This document shows, piece by piece, positions 43,387 through 58,300 of a stretch of DNA of 64,000 nt (positions are counted from its first letter, which is position 1; every line of letters begins with the position of its first letter). Source of the stretch: Zoogloea sp041908905 (GTDB lineage: Bacteria; Pseudomonadota; Gammaproteobacteria; Burkholderiales; Rhodocyclaceae). Where the stretch lies: the NCBI RefSeq assembly GCF_041908905.1, contig NZ_JAYREK010000006.1, positions 62,001 through 126,000 on the forward strand. The letters run 5' to 3'. Under the pieces are notes generated by a model. It had not been told where the DNA came from, did no database searches, and worked only from the letters and a program-made list of their open reading frames with translations. The position numbers and the translations under genes were made by a program.

Positions 43387-46300
43387 ATGACCACCAGCAC
43401 CGCCTCTCAGATCCTGTTCATCGATTCCCGCGTCACCAACGCCGATTCGTTGTTGGCCAGCATCGATTCCAATATCGAAATCGTCTGGCTGAGCGCAGAC
43501 CGTGACGGCCTCGAGCAGATCGCCGATGCGCTGGCGGGGCGCTCCGGCGTCTCCGCCGTGCATGTGGTCTCCCACGGCGGCCCCGGCTACCTCAGCCTCG
43601 GCGCGGGCATCGTCGACACCGCCAGCCTCGCCAGCCACGTGGCCCAGATGGACACCATCCGCGCCGCGCTGACCGACACCGCCGACTTCCTGCTCTACGG
43701 CTGCAACGTCGCCGAGGGCGACGCGGGGGCGGCCTTCATCGACGCCCTGGCGGGCGCCTCCGGCGCGGACGTGGCGGCGTCCACCGACGCGACCGGCGCG
43801 GCCGTGCTCGGCGGCGACTGGGTCCTGGAGGCGGCCACCGGCTCCATTGAGACCGCGGCGCTCGAAGCGCCGGCCTACGAAGGCATCCTGGCCCCCAGCA
43901 ACGCCGGCTTCGAGAGCGACTTCTCCGGCTGGGTGAGCAGCGACGCGGTGATCGGCACCGGCGCGGTGTACAGCGCCGGCTCCAACCAATGGACGGTGAA
44001 TCCCTACGGCTCCAAGATGGCCGTGGTCCAGCCCGCCGGCCCCTCCGGCGAGCTCTCCGGCGTCTATGGCGCGCTTCAGGTCGGCTCCGCCGCCCAGACC
44101 TACCTCAACAGCCGCTTCAGCAATCCGACCAACTTCGGCTACGTCTACACCGACGTGACGCTGGCGGCCGGCGAAACCTTCGACATGGCGTGGAACTACG
44201 TCGCCACCGACTATTCGCCCTACAACGACGCCTCGTGGGTGTCGGTGGTCAACCGCAGCAACGCCTCCGACACCTCGATGTCGATCCGTCCGGGCGCCGG
44301 CTCCGCCTTCGTCGGCGGCCAGGTGTCGATCCTCGGCGCCACGGTCACCGGTACCGGCAACTACGTCACCGGCAACTACGGCAGCACCGGCTGGCAGACC
44401 GTGACCATCGTCGCCGGCGAGGCCGGCACCTACCGCATCGGCTTCGCGGTCTTCAACCTCGCCGACACCATCCTGTCGCCCTACCTGTTCGTCGACCAGG
44501 CCGCCGGCACCACCCTCAAGAACGGCACGCCCTACGGCCCGGTGCCGGCCCCCGCAGTGCTCCCGCCGCCGCCGGTCGCCCCCAACGCCGCGCCGGTCTT
44601 CTCCGGCACCACCTACTCCTCCGGCAGCAACACCTACACCGACACGGCCGGCAACGACACCTTCCTGACCGCGATCGGCAAGCTGAACGCCACCGACGCC
44701 GACGGCAATCCGCTCACCTTCTCGGTCATCGGCGGCAACTCCTCCACCACCCGGAGCACCGCCTACGGCACCTTCACGATCACCAACGCCAGCACCGGCG
44801 AATTCACCTACACCCCCAACAACGCCGCCATCCAGGGGCTCAAGAGCAGCGTCACCGACAGCTTCTCGATCACCGTCTCCGACGGCAAGGGCGGCTCCGC
44901 CTCCACCACCGTCAGCTTCGCGATCAACGGGGCGAACGACACCACCGTGTTCGGCGGCGTGAACAGTGGTGCGGTGCAGGAAGACGGCATCGCCTCGGCC
45001 AGTGGCACGATCACCGCCGCCGACCGCGACACCGGCGACGCGACCATCCTGCCCACCGCCATGGCGAGCATCTACGGCACCTTCATCGCCGACGCCAGCG
45101 GCAACTGGACCTACGCCCTCAAGAACACCAGCACCGCCGTTCAGAGCCTCAACGCCGGCCAGACCGTGTTCGACACCTTCTCGGTGACCACCGCCGGCGG
45201 CGCCAGCCAGACCGTGACCATCGCCGTCACCGGCGTGAATGACCGTCCGACCTTCTCGTCGTCGGCCAAGCTGCTGACCCTGGCCGAAGATGCCAGCCCC
45301 ACCACCGGCCCCACCGTCGCCACCCTGTTCGGCGGCCGCTTCGGCGATGTCGACAGCGGGGCCAGCCTCGGCGGTGTGCTCGTCACCGCCAACGCCGCCA
45401 CGGCGGGCCAGGGCACCTGGCTGTACAAGGCCGTCGGCGGCGCCTGGACGGCGATCCCCACCTCGGGCCTGTCCACCACCCACGCGCTTGCGCTCGACGC
45501 AGACACCCAGATCAAGTTCGTCCCGGCCCTCAACTACAACGGCACTCCGGGCGTGCTCACCGTTTACGCCGCCGACGACCAGTACGCCGGCGGGTTCTCC
45601 ACCAGCGCCGGCGAGGTGCTGGCCGACACCGGCGCCGAAGGCGTCTCGGTGGCCGGCGTGAGCCTCTCCATCACCATCTCGGCGGTCAATGACGCGCCCA
45701 CCTTCAGCCCGGCGACCGACGTGGCCGTGGGCTTTGCCGAAAGCGCGCTCCCCGACTCCGTTGCCGATCTCACGACCGCCGCCGGCGCCGCCCTGAGCGG
45801 CTCCGTGGCCGCCACCGACGTGGAAAACGACGCGCTGACCTTCGCCATCCAGGGCGGCAGCGTGGTGGGCGGCCTGTCGGTGCTGCAGGGCACCTACGGC
45901 AAGCTGTCGCTCAACCCCCTCACCGGCGCGTGGACCTACCTGCCCAACAAGACGGTGGCCATCAACGCCCTCGACGTGGGTGAGACCGGCGTCGACAGCT
46001 TCACCCTGCGCGTGGCCGACCCCTCCGGCGCCAGCGCCACCAAGGTGCTGGCGGTGAGCATCACCGGCGCCAACGACACCCCGGTCCTCCAGGCCGCCGT
46101 GTCCGACCAGGCCTTTGCCGGCCCCGGCGAGTGGGTGTTTCAGATCCCGGTCAGCACCATCACCGACGCCGAAGGCACCGGCCTCACCTACGCCGCCACC
46201 CTCTCCAACGGCGACCCGCTGCCCGGCTGGCTCAGCTTCGATCCCGTCACCCGCACCTTCAGCGGCAACCCGCCCAAGAGCGTCGAGAACACCGACTTCG

Positions 46301-49300
46301 CGATCACCATCACCGCCACCGACAACCACGGCCAGGCGGTGAGCGAGACCTTTACCGTGTCGCTGGGTGGCAACCTGAACGACGTGCCCACCGGCGGCGT
46401 CACCATCACCAACACCACCGACGCCGTCCGCGGCACCGCCACCCTGCGCCAGGGTGACGTGCTCAATGCCGCCAACTCGCTGGTCGATGGCGACGGCCTC
46501 GGCGCCGTCACCTACACCTGGTACGCCAACGGCGTGGTGATCGGCAACGGCGACAGCCTGACGCTGTCCCAGGCCGAAGTCGGCAAGTTCATCACCGTCG
46601 TGGCCAGCTACACTGACGCCGGCGGCGTGGTCGAGTCCGTCTCCAGCGTCAAGACCGGCGCCGTGGTGAACGTCAATGACGCGCCCACCGGGGTGCCCAC
46701 CGCCGTGCTCGCCCAGGGCACCGAGGACAACGCCTACTACGTGACCCAGGCCGACCTCCTCAAGGGTCTCTCCGACGCCGACGGCGACACCATGACCACC
46801 GGCAGCCTCGTGGTGCTCGACGGCAACGGCGATCCGGTCGTCGGCGCCACCGTGTCGGCCCTCAACCCGGACGGCTCCTACAAGATCCTCCTGCCCGCCA
46901 ACGCCAACGGTACCTTCACGCTCGCCTATCTGGTCAGCGACGGGGTCGCCAGCACCGCGGCCGCGCAGACCTTCACCATCACCCCGGTGAACGACGTCCC
47001 GGCCGGCACCGCCTCGGCCGCCCTCGTCGACGGCACCGAAGACCAGCCCTACACCGTTTCCGCCCTCGCTCTCCTCGCCGGCTTCAGCGATGCCGAGTAT
47101 GACAATCTCTCCGTGATCAACCTCAAGGCGGACCACGGCAGCGTCAAGGACAACGGTGACGGCACCTACACCATCACCCCCGAGCTCAACTACAACGGGG
47201 TGGTGTCGCTCAGCTACAGCATTGTCGACAGCAAGGGCGGCGCCGTGGCCGCCAGCCAGAGCCTCGTGCTCAGCGCGACGGACGACGCGCCGGCCCTTAC
47301 CGGCGTGGTGACCAACCACAGCGTCTCCGAGAACGTCGCGCTCACCCCGTTCACGGTGGCCGGCCTGTTCTCCGAGGTGGATGGCGGCACCCTCAACTAC
47401 ACCGCCACCCTCGCCGACGGTTCGCCGCTGCCCGGCTGGCTCAGCTTCGACCCGCTCACCGGCACCTTCAGCGGCCTGCCGGGCAGCGGCGACGTGGGGG
47501 CCATCGGCATCAAGGTCACCGCCCACGACGGCGCCGGCGGCACCGGCCAGGCCACGCCGATCACCTTCGTGCTGACCGTCGATGGCGTGCCGACCACCGC
47601 CGCCGACGCCCCGATCAGCCTCCAGGAAGACCACTCCTACGTCTTCACCCCGAGCGACTTCGGCGCGGTCGACTCGGCCCAGCTGGTGCGCATCGACTCG
47701 CTGCCGGGTGCCGGCACCCTGTGGCACGACGGCGTGGCCGTGATCGGCCAGCACGACGTGCCCCTCGCCGACATCATCGACGGCAAGCTCACCTACGTGC
47801 CGGCGCAGGACGGCAACGGCGCGCCCTACGCCACCATTGGCTTTGCCCTCGGCAACGCCGCCGGCTTCGGTGCCAGCCACACCCTCACGGTCAGCGTCGC
47901 CCCCGTCAATGACGCGCCCACTGCCACCGGCCTCACCGACACCGTCCACTACCTGGCCGGCGCCACCTCGGTGGGTATCGGCAACGTGGTCGTCACCGAC
48001 GTCGATGGCGACACCGTCACCGCGGTGCTCACCCTCGCCACCCCGGCCGCCGGTGCCCTGACCACCGGCACCTTCGGTGACGCCACCTCCACCTACAACG
48101 CCAGCACCGGCCAGTGGAGCGTGAACGGCAGCGTGGCCGACGTGAACGCCGCCCTCGCCGACGTACGCTTCCAGCCGGTCGCCAACTGGAGCGCCGACGT
48201 CGGGATCAGCACCCTGATCCGCGACGCTTCGGGCACCGGCCCCGCCGCCGGCAGCATCACCCTGACCTCCGGTGGCGGTAGCGCGGCCGTCGACGTGACG
48301 GTGGTCGACGCAACCAATCTGACCGGCACCGTCGGCTTCACCGAAGGCGACGCCAGCGTTGCCCTGGCGGACATCGTGGTGTCGGACTCCCTCGCCGGCG
48401 ACACCGTCACAGCGGTGCTCACCCTCGACACGCCGCAGGCCGGCGTGCTGACCACCGGCACCTTCGGCGCCGCCACCGCCACCTACAACGCCAGCACCGG
48501 CATCTGGACGGTGTCGGGCAGCGTGGACGACGTTAACGCCGCCCTCGCCGCCGTCAGCTTCACCCCGGCCACCGACTGGAACGGCACGGTGCACATCTCC
48601 ACGCTGGTCCGCGGCTCCGCCGGCACCGGCCCGACGATCGGCACCCTGACCCTCACCGGCACCGCCCAGAACGACGCGCCCACCAGCAGCAACGACAGCC
48701 TCACCCAGCTCGAAGACGCCGTGCGCGTCCTTACCATCGCCGACTTCGGCGCCTACGCCGACGTGGACGGCGACGCCCTGGCCGGCGTACGGATCACCAC
48801 GCCGCCGCTCGCCGGCACCCTCGAGCACAACCTCGGCACCGCCTTCGCGCCCGACTGGCAGCCCGTCGGCAGCAACGACGACATCTCCGCCGCCGACATC
48901 AGCGCCGGCAAGCTGCGCTTCGTGCCGTCCGCCAACGCCTCCGGCGCCGCCTACACCACCCTCGAGTTCCAGGTGAGCGACGGCACCACCCTCAGCGCGT
49001 CCGCCTACACCCTGACCATCAACGTCCTGGCGGTCAATGACGGCCCGGCGCTCACCGGCGCCCAGGCCAGCCTCACGGCCGGCACCGAGGACAATGCCTA
49101 TTCCGTCAGCCTGGCCGATCTCCTGGCCGGCTACACCGACGCGGAAGGCGGCACCCTGTCAGTGGTCAACCTGAAGGCCAACCACGGCAGCGTGGTCGAC
49201 AACGGCGACGGCACCTACACCATCAAGCCGGAGGCCGACTACAACGGCACCGTCACCCTCAGCTACGACCTGCTCGACGGGCAGGGCGCCAGCACCGCCG

Positions 49301-52300
49301 CCACCCTGCAGTTCGTGCTGAACCCCACCGATGACGCGCCCAGGCTCGCCATCCCCCTCGACAACGTCGTCGCGCTGCAGGGCACCGCGATCACGTCGTT
49401 CTCGGTGGCCAGCCATTTCAGCGAGGCCGACGGCGCCACGCTCAACTACACCGCGACCCTCGCCGACGGCTCGCCGCTGCCCGCGTGGCTCATCTTCAAC
49501 CCGCTCACCGGCGAGTTCAGCGGCACTCCGGATGACTCCATGGTGGGCGCCATCGGCGTCAAGGTCACCGCCTACGACGGCGCCGGCGCCACCGGTGCCA
49601 GCGTCCCGGCCACCTTCCTGCTTACCGTCACCTCCACGCCCAGCGCCACCAACGACAGCGTCTCGACGCTCAAGAACACCCCGATCGTGCTGTCGATGGG
49701 GGACTTCGGCGAATACTCCGACCCGCAGGGCGGCGCCGAGCACTACGTCATCATCACCGCACTGCCCACCCAGGGCACCCTCTGGTTCGACGGCCTGGCG
49801 ATCACGGCCGGCAATATGGCCAACACGTCGGGCCTGCCGTCCGGCACCTCGCCGCTGCCCGCCGGTGAAGTGGGCTACTGGGTGTCGGTGAACGACATCG
49901 TCGCCGGCAAGCTCAGCTTCCAGCCCGACACCGACTTTGCCGGCAGCGTCCACCTCGAGTTCAAGGTCGAGAAGAACCCGATCAGCTACACCAGCTATAC
50001 CCTCGCCATCGACGTGGCCGACACCAACGATGCGCCGGCCCTCACCAGCGCGCCGGCGGTGCTCACCAGCGTGGATGAGGATGTGGCCAAGGTCGTCACC
50101 CTCACCGAGCTGCTGCAGGGCTACACCGACCCCGAAGGCCAGCCCCTCATGGTGGTTGGCCTGACCGCCGACCACGGCACCGTCACCGACAATGGCAACG
50201 GCACCTACACCGTCACGCCGGCCCTCAACTACAACGGCAAGATCATCCTCAGCTACGGCGTCAGCGACGGCGTGAACACCCTCGCCACCGACCTCAGCTA
50301 CAACCTGCTGCCGGTCAATGATGCGCCGGTGCTCGCCAACCCGGTGGGTGACAAGACCCTCGCCGCCGTCCAGGCCGGTATCACCCTGCCCAGCGACATC
50401 TTCACCGACGTGGACGGCGACCTCCTCAACGTCACCCCGACCCAGACCAGCGGCGACCCGCTGCCGGCCTGGATGAGCTGGGACGGCACGCAGCTCAAGC
50501 TCGCCGGCACCCCGCCGGGCGGCACGCCGTACATCGACATCCTGCTCACCGCGGCGGACGGTAACGGCGGCAGCGCCACCAGCACCTTCCGCATCAGCCT
50601 CACCGCCGGTGCCGCCGGCAACGGCGTGGAAACCGCCAACAACCCCGGCTCGGTCAGCGTCTCGGCCGACACCGCGCCGACGGGCGGCGTCTACGCGGCC
50701 GGCACGGTGCTCACCGCCACCGTGAGCGACATCGACGGCTACAACTCGGCGATCACCTACCAGTGGCAGATGTCCGCCGACGGCGTGAGCGGCTGGACCG
50801 CCATCTCCGGCGCGACCACCCACCAGCTCACCCTGGGGCTCACCGAGTCCGACCAGTACGTCCGCGTCACCGCCTACTACACCGACGGCGGCAACATCCT
50901 CGAGACGCCGGTCTCCTCGCCGGCCATCCAGGTGGCCCTGCAGGATCACGCCGGCGCCGTGTCGATCAGCGGCACCCCGGCCTCCGGCTACACCCTGGCC
51001 GCCACCCTGACCGACTCCGATGGCCTCATCGGCGCCAGCCCCACCTACACCTGGAAGGCTGATGGCACGACGGTGCAGACGGGCTCCTCCAACGCCTACA
51101 CGCTCACCAACAACGAAGGCGGCAAGACCATCAGCGTCGAGGTGAGCTACACCGACGACAAGGGCTTCGCCACCACCGTCAGCGCCACCGACCCGACCCC
51201 GGTCCAGCTCGGCGCCGTGCCGCCGGTCCCGGCGGTGCAGACCGCCGAAGTCACCGAAGCCGGTGGCATCGCCAACGCGGACTCCGGCAGCGGCGCGTCC
51301 GGCAACCTGCTGGCCGGCGCCACCGACGCCAACGCGGGCGACACCTTCACCTTCGACAGCGTGCGCACCGGCAGCGTCGCGGGCCTCGGTGCCCCGGCCC
51401 AGCTTGATCCGCTCAACCCCGACTACGTGGTGCTGGATGGCACCTACGGCCAGCTCCGTGTCGACCTGGCCACCGGTGATTACACCTACACGCTGTTCGA
51501 CAACAGCAGCGCCGTCCAGGCCCTGCGGGCCGGCGATACCGCCTACGACGCCTTCAACTACACCCTCAAGGACTCCACCGACCTCACCGGCACCGAGTCG
51601 CTCACCATCACGGTGCATGGCGCCGACGACGCCCCCACCGGCACCGGCCTGCCGGCCAGCGCCAGCGTGACCGAGGATGTCTCCACCGCGGTCGACCTCA
51701 GCGCCCTGACGCTCGCCGACGTGGACGGCATCGGCACCGACACCTACACCCTGACCATCGCTGCGGGCACCGTCGGCGCCATCCTCACCGCCACCAGCGG
51801 TGGTGGCGTCACGGTGGGTGGCAGCGCCAGCGGCACCCTGACCCTCACCGGCACCCTGGCCGACCTTGCCACCTTCATCGGCAGCGCCACCGCGCTCCAC
51901 TACACCGGCAAGCTCAACGACGACACCAGCGACACCCTCAGCGTGACGCTGCAGGACGTGACCACCGCCGGCAAGCCGGTGGTGACCCTCGGCGCCGTCG
52001 CGGTGGACATCACCCCGGTCAACGACGCCCCGACCATCGACCTCGACGCCGATGGTTCCAGCGGCGCCGCCGGCACCGCCTACACCACAGCCTACACCGC
52101 CCGCAGCCACGTTCCGGTGCAGGTGGTGGACAGCGACGTCACCATCCTCGATCCGGACCAGATCGCCGGGGTGTCCGACACCATCACGATGGCCACCGTC
52201 GCCATCACCAACGGTGCCCTCGACAACCTGTTCGGCAGCAACGAGACCCTCACCGCCACCGGTCCGTCCATCGTCACCGTCGATGGTGAGGTGCGCTTCA

Positions 52301-55300
52301 CCTTTGCCAACTACGACGCCAGCGACGCCAGCACCTACCTGGTGGTGGCCGGCAACGGCTCCGCCAAGCTGAGCTTCATCGGTACCGGCGCGTGGGCCCA
52401 GTTCGAGGAGGCGCTGCGCACCGTCTTCTACGACGACGCCAACCCCAATGCCACCGCCGGTGCCCGCACCATCACCGTCACCATCCAGGACGGCTCGATC
52501 ACCACCAGCGCCGACGGCTCCAGCGACACCGACAACAGCCTCACCGCGGTGGCCAGCACCACCCTCACCGTGATCTGGGCTCCGGTGGTCGACCTCGACG
52601 GCGAAGCCACGGCCAACGTGGATGACCGCAGCTACGCCATCACCTACACCGAGAACGGCGCGCCGCTTGCCATCGCCGCACCCGATGCCAGCATCACCGA
52701 CCTCGACGGCAACATCAAGGAGGTGAAGGTCAGCCTGCGCAGCGGCGATGTGAACGCTCCGGTCGGCGCGGCCGACAGGCTGTCCATCAGCGCCTCGATG
52801 GTGACCCTGCTGCAGAGCAAGGGCATCACCACGGTGGTGAGCGGTGACAACCACACCGTCACCTTCACGGGCAACGCCGATGGTTCGGTGTTCCAGCTCG
52901 GCCTGCGCGCGGTCAAGTACAGCAGCACCTCCGACTCGCCGGCCCAGGCCCTCGTCCGCTACGTGGATGTCACCACCATCGACATGCAGAACCACGTCGG
53001 TGTCGGAGCGACCACCACCATCAACATCGTGCCGGTCAATGACGCCCCGACCGCCGTGGCCGACATCCACACCGTCGGCGAGGCCGGCGGCCTGCTCAAC
53101 GGCACGCCGGGCTCGAGCCCGGTCGGCAACGTCTTCGACAACGACACCGACCCGGACCTCTACCAGTCGTCCGACCCGACCCAGGCCGAAACGCAGACCG
53201 TCACCGCGGTCAGCTTCGGTGCCAGCGCGGGCGTCGTGGGCAGCGCCCTCGCGGGGCAGTACGGCAGTCTCGTCCTGAACCCCGACGGCAGCTACGAGTA
53301 TCAGGTGCACGACGACAACACCGCCGTGCAGGCGCTGCGCACCAGCAGTGACACGCTGACCGAGGTCTTTACCTACACCATGCGCGACAGCGGTGGTGCC
53401 ACCAGCAGCGCCACGCTGACGGTGACGATCACCGGCGCCAACGACACCCCGGTCATCACCGTCGGCGTGTCCGACAGCGACGCCGCCGACATCAGCGAGA
53501 CCAACGCCACCGTCGCCACCAGCGGCACCCTGTCGGTGGTCGATGTGGACCTCACGGACAGTGTGACGGCCAGCGTGGTGTCGGTCGTCGCCAGCGGCGC
53601 CACCAGCGGCCTCGCCGCCGACAACGCCACGCTGCGCTCCATGCTGCACGTGGATGCCGGCGCGATCATCGACGCGACCCACAACAACGGCACCCTCAAC
53701 TGGAATTTCAACTCGGCCACGACCCAGCTCGTGCCCGACCTCGCGGCCTACAACAATGCCCTGTTCATGTGGATGGGCTCGCATATCGGCCCGATGCCGG
53801 TTCTGGCCAACTACACGACGTCTCAGCCTTACAACGAGACCTTCAATTATCTTGCCAAGGGCGAGACGCTCACCCTGACCTACACGGTCGGCGTAACCGA
53901 CCTTGCAAATACCAGCACCACGAAGTCGATCACCATCAACATCACCGGCACCAACGATGTACCGGTGATCGGCGTCATCGCCCAGACCGACCTCAACGAG
54001 CAGACCGACACCGCGGCCCTCACCGCCACGATCCCGGTCAGCTTCACCGACGCCGACCTCGCCGACGTGGGCCACAGCGCCAGCGTCACCGCCGTGGTCG
54101 CCACCGGCCAGACCGCTGGCCTCGCCCTCGACGACGCGGGGCTCATCGCCCTCGTCACCCCGGGGGCGGTGAGCAAGGCCGCCGGCGGCAGCGCCGGTTC
54201 GTTGAGCCTCGGCTTCAGCGCGCCGGCCTCGGCCTTGGATTACCTTGCCGACGGGCAGGTGCTGACCCTCACCTACACCGTGGCCATCGACGACGGCGAC
54301 GGCGCCGTGGTCAGCCAGGACTTCGTCGTCACCGTCACCGGCACCAACGACGTTCCGCTCCTCAGCGCCACCGACGTGACCGGCGCGGTCAGCGAAGCCG
54401 GCGGCAGCGGCCTGCTCAGCGACAGCGGCACGATCGGCTTCACCGATGTCGACGTCACCGACCTGCCCACCGCCACCTTCGCGGTCGCGTCGATCAGCGC
54501 GGTCAAGGCCGACGGTCTCACGCCGCTCGTCCTCAGTGGCGCGCAGCAGACCGCCATCGGCGCCGCCTTCTCCCTCGCCCCGGATGTCGCCAACACCCAC
54601 GACGGCACCATCGGCTGGGACTACAGCATCGCCGAGACCGAGGTGGACTTCCTCGCCGCCGGCGAGCAGGTCACCGCGGTGTTCACCGTCACGGTCAATG
54701 ACGGGAAGGGCGGCGTGGTCGACCAGGACGTCACGGTGACCCTCAACGGCACCAACGACGTGCCCGTGGTCAGTGCGGTCGACGTTGCCGGCGAACTTGG
54801 CGAAATCGGCGGTGCCGGCACCCTGACCGACACCGGCTCGATCACCTTTGCCGACCTCGACCTCACCGACCTGCCGACGGCCAGCCACGTCCTCAAGTCC
54901 CTCGACGCGCTCAAGCACGACGGCACGACCCCGCTCACCCTGAGCGCCGGCCAGGTCGCCGCGCTCACCGACGCCTTCTCGCTCGCCGCGGGTGGCGCCA
55001 ACAACCACGACGGCAGCATCGACTGGACCTACGCCATCGCCGAAGCCGATGTGGACTTCCTCGGCCAGGGCGACAGCGTCACCGCGGTGTTCACCGTCAC
55101 CGTCGATGACGGCCACGGCGGCCTTGCCAGCCAGGACGTCACCGTGACCCTCACCGGCACCAATGACGCGCCGATTCTCGACCTCAACGGGGCCGTCCCG
55201 GGTGTCGACACGTCCGTCATGTTCAACGTCCGTGGCGACGCGGTGGCGCTGTTCGCCCAGGACGAGTCCGGCAATCTCAACCAGCTCGTGCTGGCCGACA

Positions 55301-58300
55301 AGGACGACGGCGACCTTATCGCCGGGATCAGCCTCACGCTCAATCCCGACGACGCGCTCGACAACCTCGGCGAGGTGGTTTACGAGTCGCTGTTCTCCAC
55401 CCAAGGCGGCGGCACTTTCACGGCCGACGGCTACACCCTGACCATCGCAGGCAACGGCACCGCCGACAGCCCGCTCACCATCAGCGGCGCCGGCTCGGTG
55501 GCCGCCTACGAGGCCGCGCTGGCCACGCTGCGCTACCTCAACACCAATCAGAACGCCTTCGCCGGCAACCGCGCCATCGACGTCACCGTCACCGACGTCG
55601 GCACCACGCTGCCCGGCAACAACGCGGCGCCGCTGTCCACCAGCGCCACGCTGACCGTCAGCGTCAACTGGAACCCGGTGGTCGACCTCAACGGCCCGGG
55701 CAGCCAGGCCGGCCTGCCGCTGGACGCCAACGTCCAGCGCGACTACCTGGCCAGCTTCGTCGAGAAGCAGCCGACGATCACCTACATCGCCTCCAACAAG
55801 GCCACCCTGTTCGACCAGAACGGCCTCATCAGCCGCGTCGAGGTCGACCTCACCAACGCCCAGGACGGCAGCGCCGAAACCCTGTCGGTCAGCGCCAACG
55901 TCATCTCCATCCTGGCGGGCCTCGGCATCACCACCACCATCGCGGCGGACAAGCACAGCGTGCTGTTCGAAAGCACTGATCCGGCCGGTCGCGACGTCTC
56001 GCAGTTCCAGATCGGCGTGCGCGGCGTCGAGTACGCCAACAGCAGCAACGCGCCGACCGAAGGCGTGCTGCGCGAAGTCACCGTGGTGCCGTTCGATACC
56101 GACGGCGCGAAGGGTGTCTCCGCCACGTCGTACATCGGCGTGCAGGGCGTCAATGTGCCGCCGACGCTGCAGGACATCACCGCCGGCAGCGTGTCCGAAG
56201 TCAATCAGGCCGACAGCAGCGCCTGGACCGACGCCGGCCTCAGCGGCACCCTGGTCGGTGCCGACGAAGACCTGCAGACCCTCACCTATGGCATCAGCGG
56301 TGGCACCACCGGCGGCAGCTACACCGAGGGGATGGTCACCTACAACGTCAGCAAGGCCGGCAGCTACGGCACCCTCTACGTCGACTCCGCCAGCGGCGAC
56401 TACCTGTACGTGCCCGACAGCACCAAGGTGAATGCCCTCACCGCGGGTGAGGCGCAAACCGAGAGCTTCACCGTCACGGTATGGGACGGTGTCGCGGCGG
56501 CCGTCACCAAGACCTACACCATCAATCTCACGGGTGCCAACGACGCCCCGACAGTGGTGGGCGCGCTCAGCGACGACGCGAATGAAGCCGGTGCGCTCTT
56601 CACCCGCGATCTGCTGGCGGGTGCGGCTGACGCGGACGCCGGCGAGACTGCGACGCTGACGATCGTCAACGTGACGTACGCAGTGGATGGCGGCGGGGCC
56701 ACCAGCACGGCCCCGGCCGGCTTCAGCCTGGCCGGGAGCACCCTGAGCATCGATCCGTCCAACCCGGCCTTCGACTCTCTGGCCAAGGGCGAGACCACCA
56801 CCGTCGTGGTCAGCTATCAGGTCAAGGACGTCCAGGGCGCCACTGTCGCCCAGACCGAGACGGTCACGATCACCGGCACCAACGACGTGCCGACGGTCAT
56901 CGCGCTGGGCACCGACAGCACGGGCGGTGTGACGGAAGACAGCGCGGTGGATGCGCTCACCGGGACGCTGGGCACCACCGGGGCGATCGCGTTTGCCGAC
57001 ATCGACCTGATCGACGTGCACACCGGCACGGTGGCGGCGGACGCCGCCAACACGCTGGGCGGCACGCTGAGCCTGGGCGCGGTGACGGAAGACGCGGCCA
57101 TCGAAGGCGGCAGCATCGGCTGGACCTACCGCGTGGCCAACAGCGCCACCCAGTACCTGGCGGCCGGCGAGACCGCGACCGAAGTGTTCACGGTCACGCT
57201 GGACGACGGCCAGGGCGGCACGGTGGATCAGACCGTCACGGTCACGATCACCGGCACCAACGACGCGCCGACGGTCATCGCGCTGGGCACCGACAGCACG
57301 GGCGGGGTGACGGAAGACAGCGCGGTGGATGCGCTCACCGGGACGCTGGGCACCACCGGGGTGATCGCGTTTGCCGACATCGACCTGATCGACGTGCACA
57401 CCGCCACGGTGGCGGCGGACGCCGCCAACACGCTGGGCGGCACGCTGAGCCTGGGCGCGGTGACGGAAGACGCGGCCACCGAAGGCGGCAGCATCGGCTG
57501 GACCTACAGCGTGGCCAACAGCGCCACCCAGTACCTGGCGGCCGGCGAGACCGCGACCGAAGTGTTCACGGTCACGCTGGACGACGGCGAGGGCGGCACG
57601 GTGGATCAGACCGTCACGGTCACGATCACCGGCACCAACGACGTGCCTGTGCTGACCACCGACGACGCCACTGCCCGTGAGCGTGGTGGGGCGGCCAACG
57701 CGCTGGCCGGTTTTGACGGCGTGGGCAATGTGCTCGCCAACGATACGGATGAGGATCTCATCGACACCCTCAACGTGGTCGAGATCACCGCGCTGACCGG
57801 CGTGGGCAGCGCCACCGCGGTGGCGCCGGACTCCACCAGCAGCGTCGGCTACATCGAGGTGGAGGGGGCCTACGGCAAGCTGCGCATCGGTGCCGACGGC
57901 AGCTACCGCTACCTGATCAACGAGTCGAACGGTGACGTTCAGGCGCTGCGGACCACCTCCGACACGCTGCAGGACGTGTTCGAGTATCGCGTCACCGACG
58001 GCATTGCCCAGGTTGCTTCCACCCTGACGATCACCGTCGAGGGGGCCAACGACGCGCCGACCCAGATCCACCTGAGCAACACGGCGCTCACCGAGATCAC
58101 TGGCGCCAACGCCGTCACGGCGTCCGTCGTGGATGTCGGCACGCTCTCCACCGACGATGTGGATGCCGGCGACAGCTTCACCTACGACATCATCGGTGGA
58201 ACCCAGCAGTTCTACTTCCAGATCGCGTCGGTGGGTGGCGAACCCACGCTGCAGCTGAAGGCGGGCGTACCCCTCAATGCCGAGTTCCTGTCGGCATACA

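Noticed and set aside
47032..57645. CRISPR-like or satellite repeats
   Set aside because: All repeats are in-frame protein modules of 378-2,049 bp within one coding sequence. There are no short direct repeats with unique spacers anywhere in the window.
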